From the NCBI GenBank assembly GCA_025617745.1, contig CM046869.1:8296668-8360667 (forward strand): a stretch of DNA of 64,000 bases, in the 5' to 3' direction. This document shows positions 25,205 to 38,100 of this stretch, piece after piece. Origin of the DNA: Heliocidaris erythrogramma. Its lineage: Eukaryota; Echinodermata; Echinoidea; Camarodonta; Echinometridae. The notes beneath the pieces are model-generated. The model had not been told where the DNA came from. It saw only the letters and a program-made list of their open reading frames with translations, and searched no databases. The translations under genes and the position numbers were made by a program. The stretch's first letter is position 1. Every line of letters begins with the position of its first letter.

Positions 25205-25318
25205 TCTCCCCAAAGTCTGTCTCTGTCTCTGTCATTCTCTATCTCTCTCTCTCTTCCTCTCACTCTCTCTCTCTCTCTCTCCCTCTCACTCTCTCTCTCT
25301 CTTTCTCTCTCTCTCCTA
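25205..25318 (+). repeat. (TC)n microsatellite
   Basis: TCTC repeats with CACTC and CCCTC interruptions; open on both strands. Confidence 0.9.
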
Positions 25319-26159
25319 TAACGAAGTAGGAATTCAATACAGTATACAAAACAAAACAAAACAAAAATCTTGTGATTTCTTGGATTGGAATTATGTCTAA
25401 GTGGAAACCCCCTTTGTAGGTCCAGTTTTCAATATAATTTGCAGGTTTAAAATTCAAATCAAACTCATGGAAGATGGACCCTGGCATGATTTTGATTTAC
25501 CACATGGATTTCCAACTATCATTTTTACGTGACGACATCAAGGTTTTTACCAGATCCGGGATCACATGGATGCCTCGAAGCCACTGACCTCGATGGATGC
25601 TAAAATTTTATTCTTTGTATTCAGACCCTTTTAAGTTCAAATTTGTATTTATAAAACTAAACTGTGAATGTAGCCTATCTAAACAACAGGAAATTAGATT
25701 AATGACAATATGCAGATTGAGAATTAAAAATGCTGCAACTTCCAATCTGAGATGAATAATCACTGCACATAATTCCCCAACATAATACTTTTTAAAATTA
25801 TGCTTTGTTATTGGCATATATAGCTTTTCCGCACAAAAGTAAATGAAAATACTTCCAGCAAATCGATAAGTTTACAAGGTTAAAGGAATATTTGAATTCT
25901 TTCAATCGAATACCACGTAATGTATTGAAATTTCCATGTGATTCCAATCATCCCACTTTAATGCCCGGCTTTAATGTTAACTAGACATATTTGCAAAAAT
26001 AAACATAAATACGAACGTATTGACGAAGACTAATTCTAGGACGGCGTGCATGTAGCGCGTGCATGTGTTATGTAGGGCTAGGCCGGTACCGGCCAGCGGT
26101 ACGGTAGGTGGTATGTTTTGTATGCTTGCGCATTACAAGTCACACGATCTCAAACCAAA

Positions 26160-29100
26160 ATGAGTGCTCAATCTGAATCTGACGTTGGGGAACAAGCATC
26201 CAAGACCAAGAGGACCAAACAGCAACCTTTACATTCTGATAAAATAACAGATAATACCACTGCTTCCAACTTCAGGCACATCAAAATCAACCATTTTCAT
26301 TTGGAAATCAAGGTTAATTTCACGAAGAAAGAGCTCGCTGTGAAACAAGTGATTGATGTGAAATGCTTGCAGACATGTGATGAAGGTGAGCATCACTTTT
26401 TAAGTTTTGGGGCTGAATTAGATTTAGAATCTTACATTTAGTCAGAATAAACAGATTTGCATCTATTCTAACTAACAGCTAAATCCTCTTGCAAACACTG
26501 CAGTTTAAACTTATAACATTATACTCTGAAATTTGCTTGGAATTGGATAGGCCTATAGGCCCTAAAAACGTTAACTTAGTCTTAGACCGAAAATCCTGTC
26601 TCGTTAGTTAACCTCTTGTTTTGGATATGATACTGATAGGGTCAGCTATTCACTTAGAGACAGAAAGGGGCCTATCACTCTGGTGTGCAAACCAACTACA
26701 CGCCGATGTGTACTTGGAAAAATCAAAATAATTTAATTTTTCCTCATATTATAACTTTATAAGTAGGCCCTATAACTGACTTTTTTTTTTTTTTTTTTTT
26801 TATAATTGTGTAAACCTATAACTGACTTAGTAGACATGTTACTAATTTGTTAGATCTAGAATCCTAGATCTAGATTTTATGATTGAATTGGTTAGGCCTA
26901 GGCTCACATAATTAATAGTTTAGGAATCTGTTCCACTTTTTTTTTACCAATTTGACTGGGCTATATTGTGGTTGAGGAAACCACTCGTTCGTTAGCATGC
27001 AAAAATAAAGTGCAGAGTCTATGGACGGGGAATGAGGAAACCAATGCGTGTAACGCAATGAAGTGCTTCTGTGCGGAGTTTTAGGAAAAATGAGAATTTT
27101 GTAAGGTGATGAGATATTGGTATGATGTTAAGATAAAAACTTATTAAGAATACGGTTTACGACTAAGTTAAGCTACGAATTTTGATGCCGACAAATAAAA
27201 ATACCATACCAAAAGTAATTCCTTTTTCCCATTTTTTATTATGATATTAGCTCTGAAGCTTGACAACGCAGTGTCAGTGACGGTGATAATAAAATATTTT
27301 AATTTCTGCAGATTTCACAATTAGGAAGCTCTCATTGAATTGTGTATAGGTTGCAACAATGGCAATTACACATGTTCAGCGAGGAATCAAACGTTTCACA
27401 TTATAACAAGGAAAAATTAAAATATTTCGTATTTCATGTAATAAAATACAAAAGAAATAGTGAGTGGGTGACGTCACTGGTTCCCTCATTTGCATACTGA
27501 GCAGGATGTGCATACAACTGTTTTGCGAAATTAAGCGGAACTTTAAAATACCACAGCTTTCTTATTTTACATCCTATTTTGATGAAATTTTCAGTGTTAT
27601 GCTTGTTGGATTTTTCACTATTTGGCCTTTAACAATATGTTTTGAACGTTCATTGAGAATGGGTTCAGACTGTAAAAAAACACTTGCCTGACGATTAGTG
27701 CAGCTGCGTGATATGTGTAGGCCTAGGTCTACTTTGTTGTCTATTGATTTAAAGATCTTAATAACTAAAACCATTTTCTCAATAATTGTGTGAAATCTCA
27801 TATGCATACACTTCGCAACGATCCTTTTGTTTTCGGGTTTTCAAGGTATGTCCTCCAAGTACATATATGTTGTACTTCACACCACGCGTATATGCCTTGG
27901 AATGTAAAACAACTAGAGGCCAACGCACACCACACGACTCACCGACTTTGGATCTGAAATAAAAAAGCGTGTATATTTTGGATCAAAAGTCGGTGAATAG
28001 TGCGACCGAAAGTCGTATAGTGTGCGGTGGCCGAAAGGCGAAGCAGTCACTTGCTGCAGTAGTGTCGTTTAACTCGTTTCATTGGGGTGCCGCGCCGGGA
28101 GTATTCAAGCTCCATAGACTTGTGCGTAAATTTGGCTATCTGCGCTGCACGCGCACGCGTGTGTTTGCCAATGGTTCGTCCATCACTAGGACAGTAATGG
28201 TTAGCCAGAATCAAGAAATGGTGCGTCACAAAACTGACTAAGAGTTCCGTCATGGTAGATGAATTTCATTTGTTTTGTGTGTGGATCATATAACAAAAAA
28301 TGTTAAGGAAAGTAAAGTAGACAGTGAATATTTAAAGTAGAACGAGAAGGTACGTAGACAGTTCTCTGTGTGTGATATCGTGTCATGAACTTATTTTGTG
28401 ATAAGTTTGCTGGAAGTGGTTGTCCGTAAAATCTGATGTACTAAAAATCTCCGCTTTTTAGAGGAAAACCGCTTTTTTTATAAATTATTCTCGCCGATTT
28501 CAATTTGCGCTTTTTTCGCTTTGTGCTATTCCCGCTATTTTATTGGCAACCATTATTTCAATGGTTTTATACGGCTGAAAACGTAGTTTAGCTAAACGGC
28601 TGCGAGTGCGAGTGGAGACTACAGTAGCTCTCTTGCTACCGATGGAAAACAACGTACCGTATATGTACTTTGTGTTTTGCCTTCGCGTCAGAAGTGAAGT
28701 TCATGCTGCTTGCATTCGTATACCGGAGAACTGTGGACCGTGTCGCCGCATATGTCAGGCGGGCCGCCAGTGAGCGGCCATTCAATCTGCATTACGTCAA
28801 ATAACAAGCGGAAGACAAGTAAATAGATCAGGTAAACTAGTTTCAGCTTTTTTTCCGCTCTCTTTGAAATCCCACTCACAGGCCTGTATTATACGTATCC
28901 AAAGACGTACATGTATAGGACTCACGACTCTTGCCCGAATACATTATTATTAGCTTTGTGTTTTTTTCAGCGAGCGAGTGAAGCTTGCGAGCCAAAAAAT
29001 TGACACTTTGGAATCGTGAAAATTTAATTTCATCATGAAAATGTGCTAATTTAGATAAAATTACGAAGAAACCATTTCACTGCCCGAAAATGAGATGGTG

Positions 29101-32100
29101 GGTGCCCGAATGGAGGAAAATTTGGATATTTTCTGGGGAGAGGGCTGTGGCCGCCATCCCTAACCTCTGACGTTAATGCATACATGTACATACCCGAATG
29201 GCTCATCTAAGGACGATTTTAGAATACCCCCCCCCCCCCCCCCCTCATTTTTTAGCTCACCTGAGCCTAAGGCTCGAGTGAGCTATTGCGATGGAAATTT
29301 GTCCGTCGTCCGTCGTCCGTCGTCCGTCGTCCGTTAACTTTTTACATTTTCATCTTCTTCTCCAAAACCCATGATCGGAATTCAACCAAACTTGGTAGGA
29401 ATCATCCTTAGGGGTAGGGGACCCAAAGTTGCTAAAATGGTACATGTGGCCCCCAGGGGGAGGGCCCCCAATTGTAAAAGCTATGTAAATTTCAAACTTC
29501 TTCTTCTCCAGAACCAGGCATAGCTCAGACTTGGTATTGTGTATGGAGATACCTCTATAGAAGAATGAATGTTGTTCATGAAATTTCTCTGAGTGGCCCT
29601 ATAGGGGCCCTGTGGGGGTAACATACACTGGAGGGGGGGGGGGGGGCGCTGCCAGACAAAATGTACATTCTGATCTTCTCCAAAACACATGATCGGAATT
29701 CAACCAAACTTGGTAGGAATCATCCTTAGGGGTAGGGGATCCAAAGTTGCTAAAATGGTACATGTGGCCCCCAGGGGGGCCCAGGGGGAGGGCCCCCAAT
29801 TGTAAAAGCTATGTAAATTTCAAACATCTTCTTCTCCAGAACCAGGAATAGCTCAGACTTGGTATTGTGTATGGAGATACCTCTATAGACGAAAAATGAA
29901 AGTTGTTCATGAATTTTTTCTGGGTGGCCCTATAGGGGGTCTGTGGGGGTAACATACTGGAGGGGGGGGGAGGGGTGGGGCAAGTTGTCCGCCATCCATA
30001 AACTTTTTCCATTTTCAGCTTCTTCTCCAAAACCCTTGATCGGAATTTAACCGAACTTGGTAGGAAGCTCAGATTGGGGGGGGGGGGGGGATTATGTTAA
30101 TTTCTAACATCATCTCATGTACATCCTCCTAGTTGTTTCAATTTCTAACATATCTCCTGGTGGTTCTAGAGAGAACATGCGCCAGATGTGAATTGATCCA
30201 CCTCAGGTGAGCGTCGTGCCCCCTGGGGCTCTTGTTTTTTTTTTTATTAAAAAAGGAAAAAAACAACTACATGTATAATACCTGGTAGGACAGGGAACGG
30301 ATAAATATGATATATGCTATTTGTGAGCGAGCAAAAAATGTGATACTTTTATACATACCAATAGTTAGGATATATGTATCAACATAATACATAGAATAAG
30401 ATATTGTTTTCTTACTAGATATTTTTGGCGGGCCGCACTATAAGAACAGGGGATCTAGGCCCATGACTATGCGGGATTGTCAAACATTCACTTCTTCTTC
30501 TTCTTCCGGTCTGGTACAGTCTGCTGCAGTACTAAGTCAAAAAGGAACCCCAAATTCATTAAGCATCAATGTTGAATTTACTTGTAATTTTCTGATGACT
30601 TGATTCAGGAACTTTTCAAGTTTACTACATGTAAATACAAATTTTGGTTTCCAGTGTGAAAATGATGGATTAAAATAATTATTTTCCAATGCTTCTGGTC
30701 AGTGTTGTAGCTAGAGCATTTTTAGTGGTGGTTGCAACCTCACTGACTTTGACCTGCGTGTGGAGCATAGGTGTGGAGTGAGCGCAGCGAACTCAGCTTC
30801 ACGACTATCGACCAGGGGTTCCGGGCAACGCCGCAGCGGGGGTACAGGCATGACAGGGGGCAGCGCCCCTAAGCTTTTGCCTTATACAATATTTAAGGCC
30901 CACAATTTTCTAGATACCCAAATGACTTAAAAGAGTCACACATGAATGGCTGTAACTGAAACAAATTCATACTGCATTAGTTAGTAGATATCATTATAAC
31001 ACTGTCTACAGTACAATGTCATTATACTGAAAAAAATGTGTGAAATGGATAATGAATTAAATGCAATAAAAAAACAAACAAAATATAGCTGTGTTGTTTC
31101 ATTCATTCAGCTGTACTACTTAGTACTTACTCACCTAAGTCAGCTTCACTTTCACTTTCTAACGCCTTTCCTTTTTTTGTGCCCACAACTTGACCAAACC
31201 ACGTAATACTAGTTAGTGGTCATATTTACCACTGCGCGGGACTAATGCAAAAATACTACGAATTTTCTATCGCATGTACTAAAGGTATGGGGGAGGAAAA
31301 AGATATTTAAAATACTTCCTATCACATTCAGCTCTTAAAAATCTCACTCCTACCTCAAATTGCCGTTAGGAAGAACTTCTGATATTTCCAGCAAAATCCA
31401 AAGTCAAAATCATGTCCAAAACCGAAGAAATTCCCGCAGATTTTTTTTGACGATCGCATGTTGTTTTTATTCCGCCGATGTTTTAGACTAAAATCGGCCA
31501 ATAAAATTTTGTCCACAAAGGAACTCGGTATCGCGTGCAAACCATCGATCTCTACGATCGCGCATGCAGAAAATAGGGACTTTTACGCGTGTGCGAAAAG
31601 GACCGAATTTTTAATGACCAAATTTTGGAGGGGAGATGTCTGCGCTCGCGGCGATCAGGAAATGTACACAATGACCTCCAATACCCCGTTTCGCCATAAT
31701 TGACGGTAAATTACGGATTTCATTTTTGAAATTACCTTTTCCAACATCGGTAAGTTGAATTTATTGTATTTCATGTATATGTTGGTGTCGGTTTTTGTAA
31801 ATTAAATGCCGATTTTGAGTGAATGTTAGTGACTTTTGTGCAGTGGTATTTGGAAGTGTTGAGGTGTATGACTGCCTAGATTCTACACACGAAGTATAGT
31901 AATGACGCTTTGAGTGAATTTGACTGCCTTCGCAATAGGAAATCATCTTATTGCGAACCAACCCCACACGATATGTCCCCGGCCCCTTGGTCGCGGACGC
32001 CGCCGGAGATGCGGCCGGAGGCGTATACATAGCTAGCTAGCTATACGTTCGGATTACAATCAATTTATATTTGAATTTTCACGTTAGTTTCAGGTTATAC

Positions 32101-35100
32101 GAGTGTATTATACTTACAAGTCAAGTCAAAAATAATGTTTATGGTCAATATCAAAGCACAACAAGGTCATTTCTGCGCATTATATGTGTGTTTTGGGGCA
32201 ATTAATACACATCAAGTTTGGGGAAATAGTGGTGGGCGGGAGACTGATTTTCAGCCCGAGTGCCGGGCGGAAAACGTGAGTGGTGGGCGGGCCCGCCCAC
32301 CGCCGCCCACCGTAGCTACATCCCTGCTTCTGGTGTAATCTAGCCTGGACTAATTCAGGCTAATGCACACAACACCTACGGCAGGAAATCTAACAGGAAA
32401 AGTACAAGGATACAGGTGTACCTTTTTGGATAGCCGGGGGGGGGGGGCACTCAAGTTTTATGTGGACTTGGGTGTGCCTCAGCCAACCCCAAAATGAGGG
32501 TCTAAGGAACTGACTAGAAGCGAAAAGCATAGGGTCTTTGGAGCGGTGGATCTATACCCAGCTGTGCGGTCTCAGGAACTACGGCACTTAGTATGGGGAT
32601 TCTATAATGCATGTGCAATTGCGCACGCATGCAAGAGCTAGGGAACAGAGCGCGCCGGGGGAAACGGAGAGAGATGAGTGCTTTTGTTTCGGCCGGGTAT
32701 CTTGAGAATGCGTGATAAGGGTGGGAATGGCGATCGGACGTTGAAAAAGGGGGTCGTCAAAGGCAAAGCAGCACATCCCTGTCTGTCTAAAGTGCCTCCA
32801 CCCGGTGGTTATTGAGGCTTTTAAATTTTTCTAGCCCCATCAGCTGAACGTTTTTCTCACTGGTTTGCATTCCGCAGTCACGTTTGCCCAAAACAGACCA
32901 TATTTTAAATTTTAGAATGACCATAACTGTATTTAACTGCTGCTTCAGTTTTGTCGATATTGACATGAAGAAAATACTTGCGACCAACCTAAATTTGCCA
33001 TTATCTTCAATATCCAAACAACATAAAGGTCAGTGACCTCTTGACATTTGCTTTGAATAATTTAACCTGAAATTTCACACAGTGGATCTCATACTCTTTC
33101 AATGAGATGAAATTAGGTTTAACATGTATTTTCTATATCATACAGTACAAGAAGAAATTGGAGATATAAATTTTTTTGTTTGCCTTCCAACTTAGTTTGC
33201 AAAAGCTGCTACTATTTGACCAATCAAGTCTAGAACATTTTGAACTTATCAGGGATCTAGCGAGGCGGGGTACATGTAAGCATGCACCTGGGCCCTGTTT
33301 CATAAAACTTGTTATCAAGTAACAAGTCACAATGACTGTTATAAGCTATTATAAAACGGGTTCAAGAATGTGCGTGCAAACTTAAAACGCAATGAAATCG
33401 CGTAGTTTAATTGTCATTTTAGCGCAGGGATTACATGCGCGCACTGAAACGCGCATGACTTTTGTTGGCTGCGCTTCTGTGATGTCATCCAGGAAAGCAA
33501 ATGGCAGCCTCCATGACTGTGCGACTCTTGGCGTTTCTATGGGGTACGTAACCACTTTTATAGACTTCATAATCATATTGCCGACCCTTTTATAAAACTA
33601 TTAATACCTACATGGTTGTGAGTTCGTGCATTAGTGCAATCTGGCAACACGCAGGTTTTTATTGTGGTGTCAAACACACTCGGCTTGCGCCTCGTGCGTA
33701 TAGTACACCACGATAAAAACCTTTGTGTTGCCAGATCGCACCAATGCACTCCCAACCATGTATTAATAGTATACTGAAATCAGAGCATTTGATTGGCTGA
33801 GAGCAAATTTGTCATAGGTAGATCTGTTGCAATTTTTTTGAAACGGGGCACAGCAATGGGAGTTTTGACATGAATGGATGCCTGCCCCAGTTAAAAAGAG
33901 ATGTTAGAGAGAGAGAGAGAGAGAGAGAGAAGATAAATTATTTTTCTAGATGCATTTCTTTGTTAGAAAGATGCCTTTCTTTGTCAAATAGCGGCATTCC
34001 CTTTTTATGTCAGTGGTCACATTTGCTGCCACATTTTCGCTACGACATGCATGAACAGTGTAGAACATTTATCCGTATTCATTAAAACATGAAGAATCGC
34101 TCGATATGATCATTGAATAATGGACCAAGTGCTTCCTGGTATCAACACCTACAGTCATGGTCAATATGCATAAATGTCTTTATGTTTTACTCTGCACAGA
34201 ATAGCCCTAGTGACTTATTTGAGGTTTTAAAGGGGCAATCTAGTCCAACAATTACTTGGTTTCAAAAACTTTTAATTGAAGCAGAAAAATCAGTCCTACA
34301 GATAAAAAAAAAGTTTGAGGAAAATCAGACCACTTTTTTTTTTAGTGGCATGAAAAACTAAGGAAAAAAATCAAAATCACTAGACAAATTGGCAACTCAG
34401 TCATGATTTTGTGATGTCATTGGCTCACAATTCCCCAATTATTTTAAAGTAGGAGGATAATACCCCTAGTCTCTGTAGGGTTAAAATGTGACATACCGGT
34501 ATACATCAAATCGTACAGGAATGTGGAGTATTTGACAAATTGATTGCCTTTCATTTGCCCCTTGTTTGGCGTGAACTTTGCAAAAGCGGAAATGCTGGAA
34601 GTTTCAGAAATTGGCACTTGAGAAATTAATTAAAATCCTGCTGATTGGCATTGCGTTTAATTATATGCATGGATTAGAAGTGTAAGGAATCACAGACAAA
34701 AGGGACATGTGTTTATGAGATGTTTGAACTTATGGAAGGATTTAATTAATAGGAGAAAACTCAGAAACTAGGTTTTAGGAAGTGTGAACCAGAAGGGTGC
34801 TTGAAATGGCAGTTTTATCAGCATCTGTTAATGATATGAAATTGAAATGTGTCTAAAATTTGAGGATTAATATTGAGTATGATTTTGAGTTATTGACGCA
34901 ATGTAAGTTGCTGTGGTAATCACTTGTCATATTCTCCTTTATGTTGCACCATTTTCATTGTCTCTCTCTGTCTCATCTTTCTCTTCCTCATACTCCTTTT
35001 CTGTTTTAAGTCAGCAATACCGATATCTATTACCGGGTATTTTTATCTAGTGAAGTTCTATCCCTATCTCCATGTGTACATGTCTCCATTACTGTGGTCA

Positions 35101-38100
35101 TGAATATCCAATTTCTCAACATTTATCTAATATATTCATCTAAATTGATCCTTCTTTATATTTTTTATATCTGTGTGAGCGGGATGAAGAGACTGGAGAA
35201 TTAATTAGGTGCCATTCCCAAACCTGGCTTTTGGCATGATAGATACAGTTGTGTTGTGTCAATCAATTAGATTTAGCCAAATGTTACTCTCCAATCAGTC
35301 TGTGTATCCTACATCTACTTGCCTGTCAGTTGGTAAACCAGATTTAAGACCTATTGATTACGGTGTCATTCCAAGACTCTTTGGTGACTGCGAATATTGA
35401 CGAATCAAGCACTCCTTAAAAAAATTACCCATAAAAATTGTAATATCAGATATATACTTATTGATTAGTCTTTTCGCTACTTTGCTGCTGGCTATAAAAA
35501 CCTGATGCCCTGCTGATATTCAAGTCACTTGGTGATTCTGCATCATAAGGGATTGTTAGCACCGGTAAGTTTTTTCAAGTTCACTTTTTCATCCTTCACT
35601 CTGCTTGGTAAAAATACCAGTATGTGGAATAGTCCAGCTCATAATTTGAGATATTTTTTTATGTTTCACCACTTTAATTGTAGATCGCAGTAGTGAAGGT
35701 TGTAACTTTGAATCCATTGGAATGTACAACTTTTTTTTTGTAGCAGAGATCCTTGATCATGATATGCTAGGCGTAAATAAAAACCTGTGACATTGTTAAT
35801 ACTTGTATCAAACTGAAGTTTTAACAGTGTAAAATTGAAGGATGTCAAATTTATTTGGAGCAAGTTTTGTGAAATTTTCCTCATTAGTGTTCTTAAAATA
35901 ATGCTCTGAATACTTAGATTTTCAGTTTTTGAAAAATTGTGGCAACATAATCTGTTTATGTCAATAATAATTGCAGAACATAACAGTACCATTGTGCATC
36001 GCATCTGTCATTTCTGCGATCCTTTTGCTTTTTAATATCATAAATGATTCATGACTCTGGGTTAAAAAGAGGTCTCTGGAATTTCAGAAAAAATACGCAA
36101 TGGCCATTTTTATTTTTTTTTATTTTGTAAAACAAATTTTTAGGCATTACTCCCAGTGTTAAAGATCGTATGCTTGATCTGTAATGAAAATCACAAGTCA
36201 GAAAAAATTGGAACCAGCGGGATTCGAACCTGTCATCTACTGCTTGCCGGGCAGTGACTTAGCCACCAGGCTATTCTGGTTCACGGCCAAGTCGCAATGG
36301 CCATTGTTGTGCTCTGACTCAATAACTGCTCCACACAGATTTTGGGGCCAAGATTTGTCAAAAGTGAAATTCTAATGAAATCTTTCAGAGTATTCTTTGA
36401 AGAATAGTATTCAAAGAAATTTCATAAAATTTACTGCAAATAAATTTGACATCCTTCAACTTTACAATGTGAAAACCTCAGTCTGTTATGAGTTATAGCT
36501 TGAGTTATTATTAATCACAAGTGTCAATTTTTTTTTTTTACACCTGGTATTTCAACCTGGTGATTCAATGTCATGTGTGGTCAGTCTGTATTATACAGTA
36601 CATGTACATGAAAAATGTTTTTTACACAGTATGTTTTGCTTGCTCTATATCAAATTTGGATAAGATAAACTTTTTATATGTCAGCACAGTGTACATGTAG
36701 ATAGGTATAATAAATTTGCATTACATGTTTTTTTTTTTTTTTTGCATTTTAAAGTGTAAACCTATGTTTTTCCAAGGTCTACACAATTTCTGTTCCCATA
36801 TCGCTAATTGAAACAATATGTAATACAAAATAACCCCCCTTGTAATAAGAAAATTAGTTGTAACAGGAAATAGGTTTTTCTAGTCTGGGAGTTTTATGGG
36901 TAAGATTTGGCATCTCTTTTGAATGAAAACTCTAATTTTTCACACTATTTTTCTTTATGTAGGAAGCCAATATGATGCTTATCGGGGCCATCACTATAGC
37001 AACAGTTTTTCTGTTCAACTGTGACATCGCCCTCTCTCGGACAGAAGAGGTCAACAAGGATGCTGCCGATGCACTGTACACCTTAACCGAACGTTGTAGC
37101 TACTGTAAGTTCATTATAAAAATGACCTGGGGTGGTATTCTGAAAGCTCACTTAACTTTCTTTTTTACTTTCCTCTTAAGTCCCCTATTTATGTGTGTGC
37201 TAGTAGACCTTCAAATTGGTATTTCGAATGCTCAAATAGCACTTACATGTAATTAAATCCTGCATCGTCAAAATATGCTCCTCTTTTTAGTCCATATCCA
37301 TCCATCAGATCTGCTGTAATAGAAAAACTTGTGTATACCAGTACGTGTTGCACCTTCAACATGACAAAATGTGCAGTGACTGCTACCTGCGCGGCCCACT
37401 GTAAAAATGAAATCAGAAGGCGATAATTTGACTTTCTTGATTTCCGACATCCACAAAATGTTGAAAACCAACATTAAAACTGCTCTTTTACATCAGAATG
37501 GATAAGGTAATTATCATTTAATCAAACATATCATCCTTGTGGTTGAACGGGCAACCATTTACATGAAAAAGATGAAAAGAGTGCTGTTGTCATTAAAAAC
37601 TGGAGGACTGAAGAGACCTACATGTATTTATAGGTCTTTTATCTTTTTGAAGGTAAATGACTGCTAACAGTGTTTTCAGAATACCAGATACTTCTTTAAA
37701 TCATGTTTTAATTTCTGCCCGCACACTACAGGTGTGCATCATAGCATACGCGAAACGTACCTCCTTCCAACTAGGAATGGGCACTTAATTGAGCTTTCAG
37801 AATACTGCCCCTGTTGATTTTAATTTTGATAGATACATGTACATATATGTATTTGAGCATAGTAAGTTTGAACAGCCCATTTTGTGTCGGTGTGCATTGA
37901 ATGGCACTTTGTATTATGTTTACATGTATCTTACAGAATGCATTATGCAAGAGACATGTACGATGCATCACTTTGGAAAATGTCGACACTGTACTATTAT
38001 GTTTTACAGCCCTGTACTGTGTCACTAAGCAGGACTCGACACTAGGGGTCCGGTGCACACAGACTTCCAGATTTTAACTCTCCAACCCCTACCCGAAATA

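Larger units (their letters stand above)
20984..26159. other. Intergenic region between AK and RNPEP
   Basis: AT-rich, with no credible gene. It contains the probable AK 3' UTR with AATAAA near 21132, the MITE at 21478-21885, a SINE tail at 24645-24760 (GCGCTATACAAGAACGG then ATT repeats), a TATC array (24800-25030), a TC tract (25205-25318), and the RNPEP promoter side upstream of 26160, where GC content rises (GGCCGGTACCGGCC at 26081). No TATA box is evident there. Confidence 0.6.
26386..29252 (+). other. RNPEP intron 1, first part
   Basis: Non-coding apart from the repeats listed: a T run (26783-26802), the GTGACGTCACTGG repeat, the MITE at 27918, and GC-richer sequence near 28040-28850 without a recognisable gene. 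Confidence 0.5.

Noticed and set aside
36210-36283. Working tRNA-Ala gene
   Set aside because: Base 33 is C instead of U, the T stem is mismatched and the unit sits in a repeat element; listed as tRNA-derived pseudogene instead.
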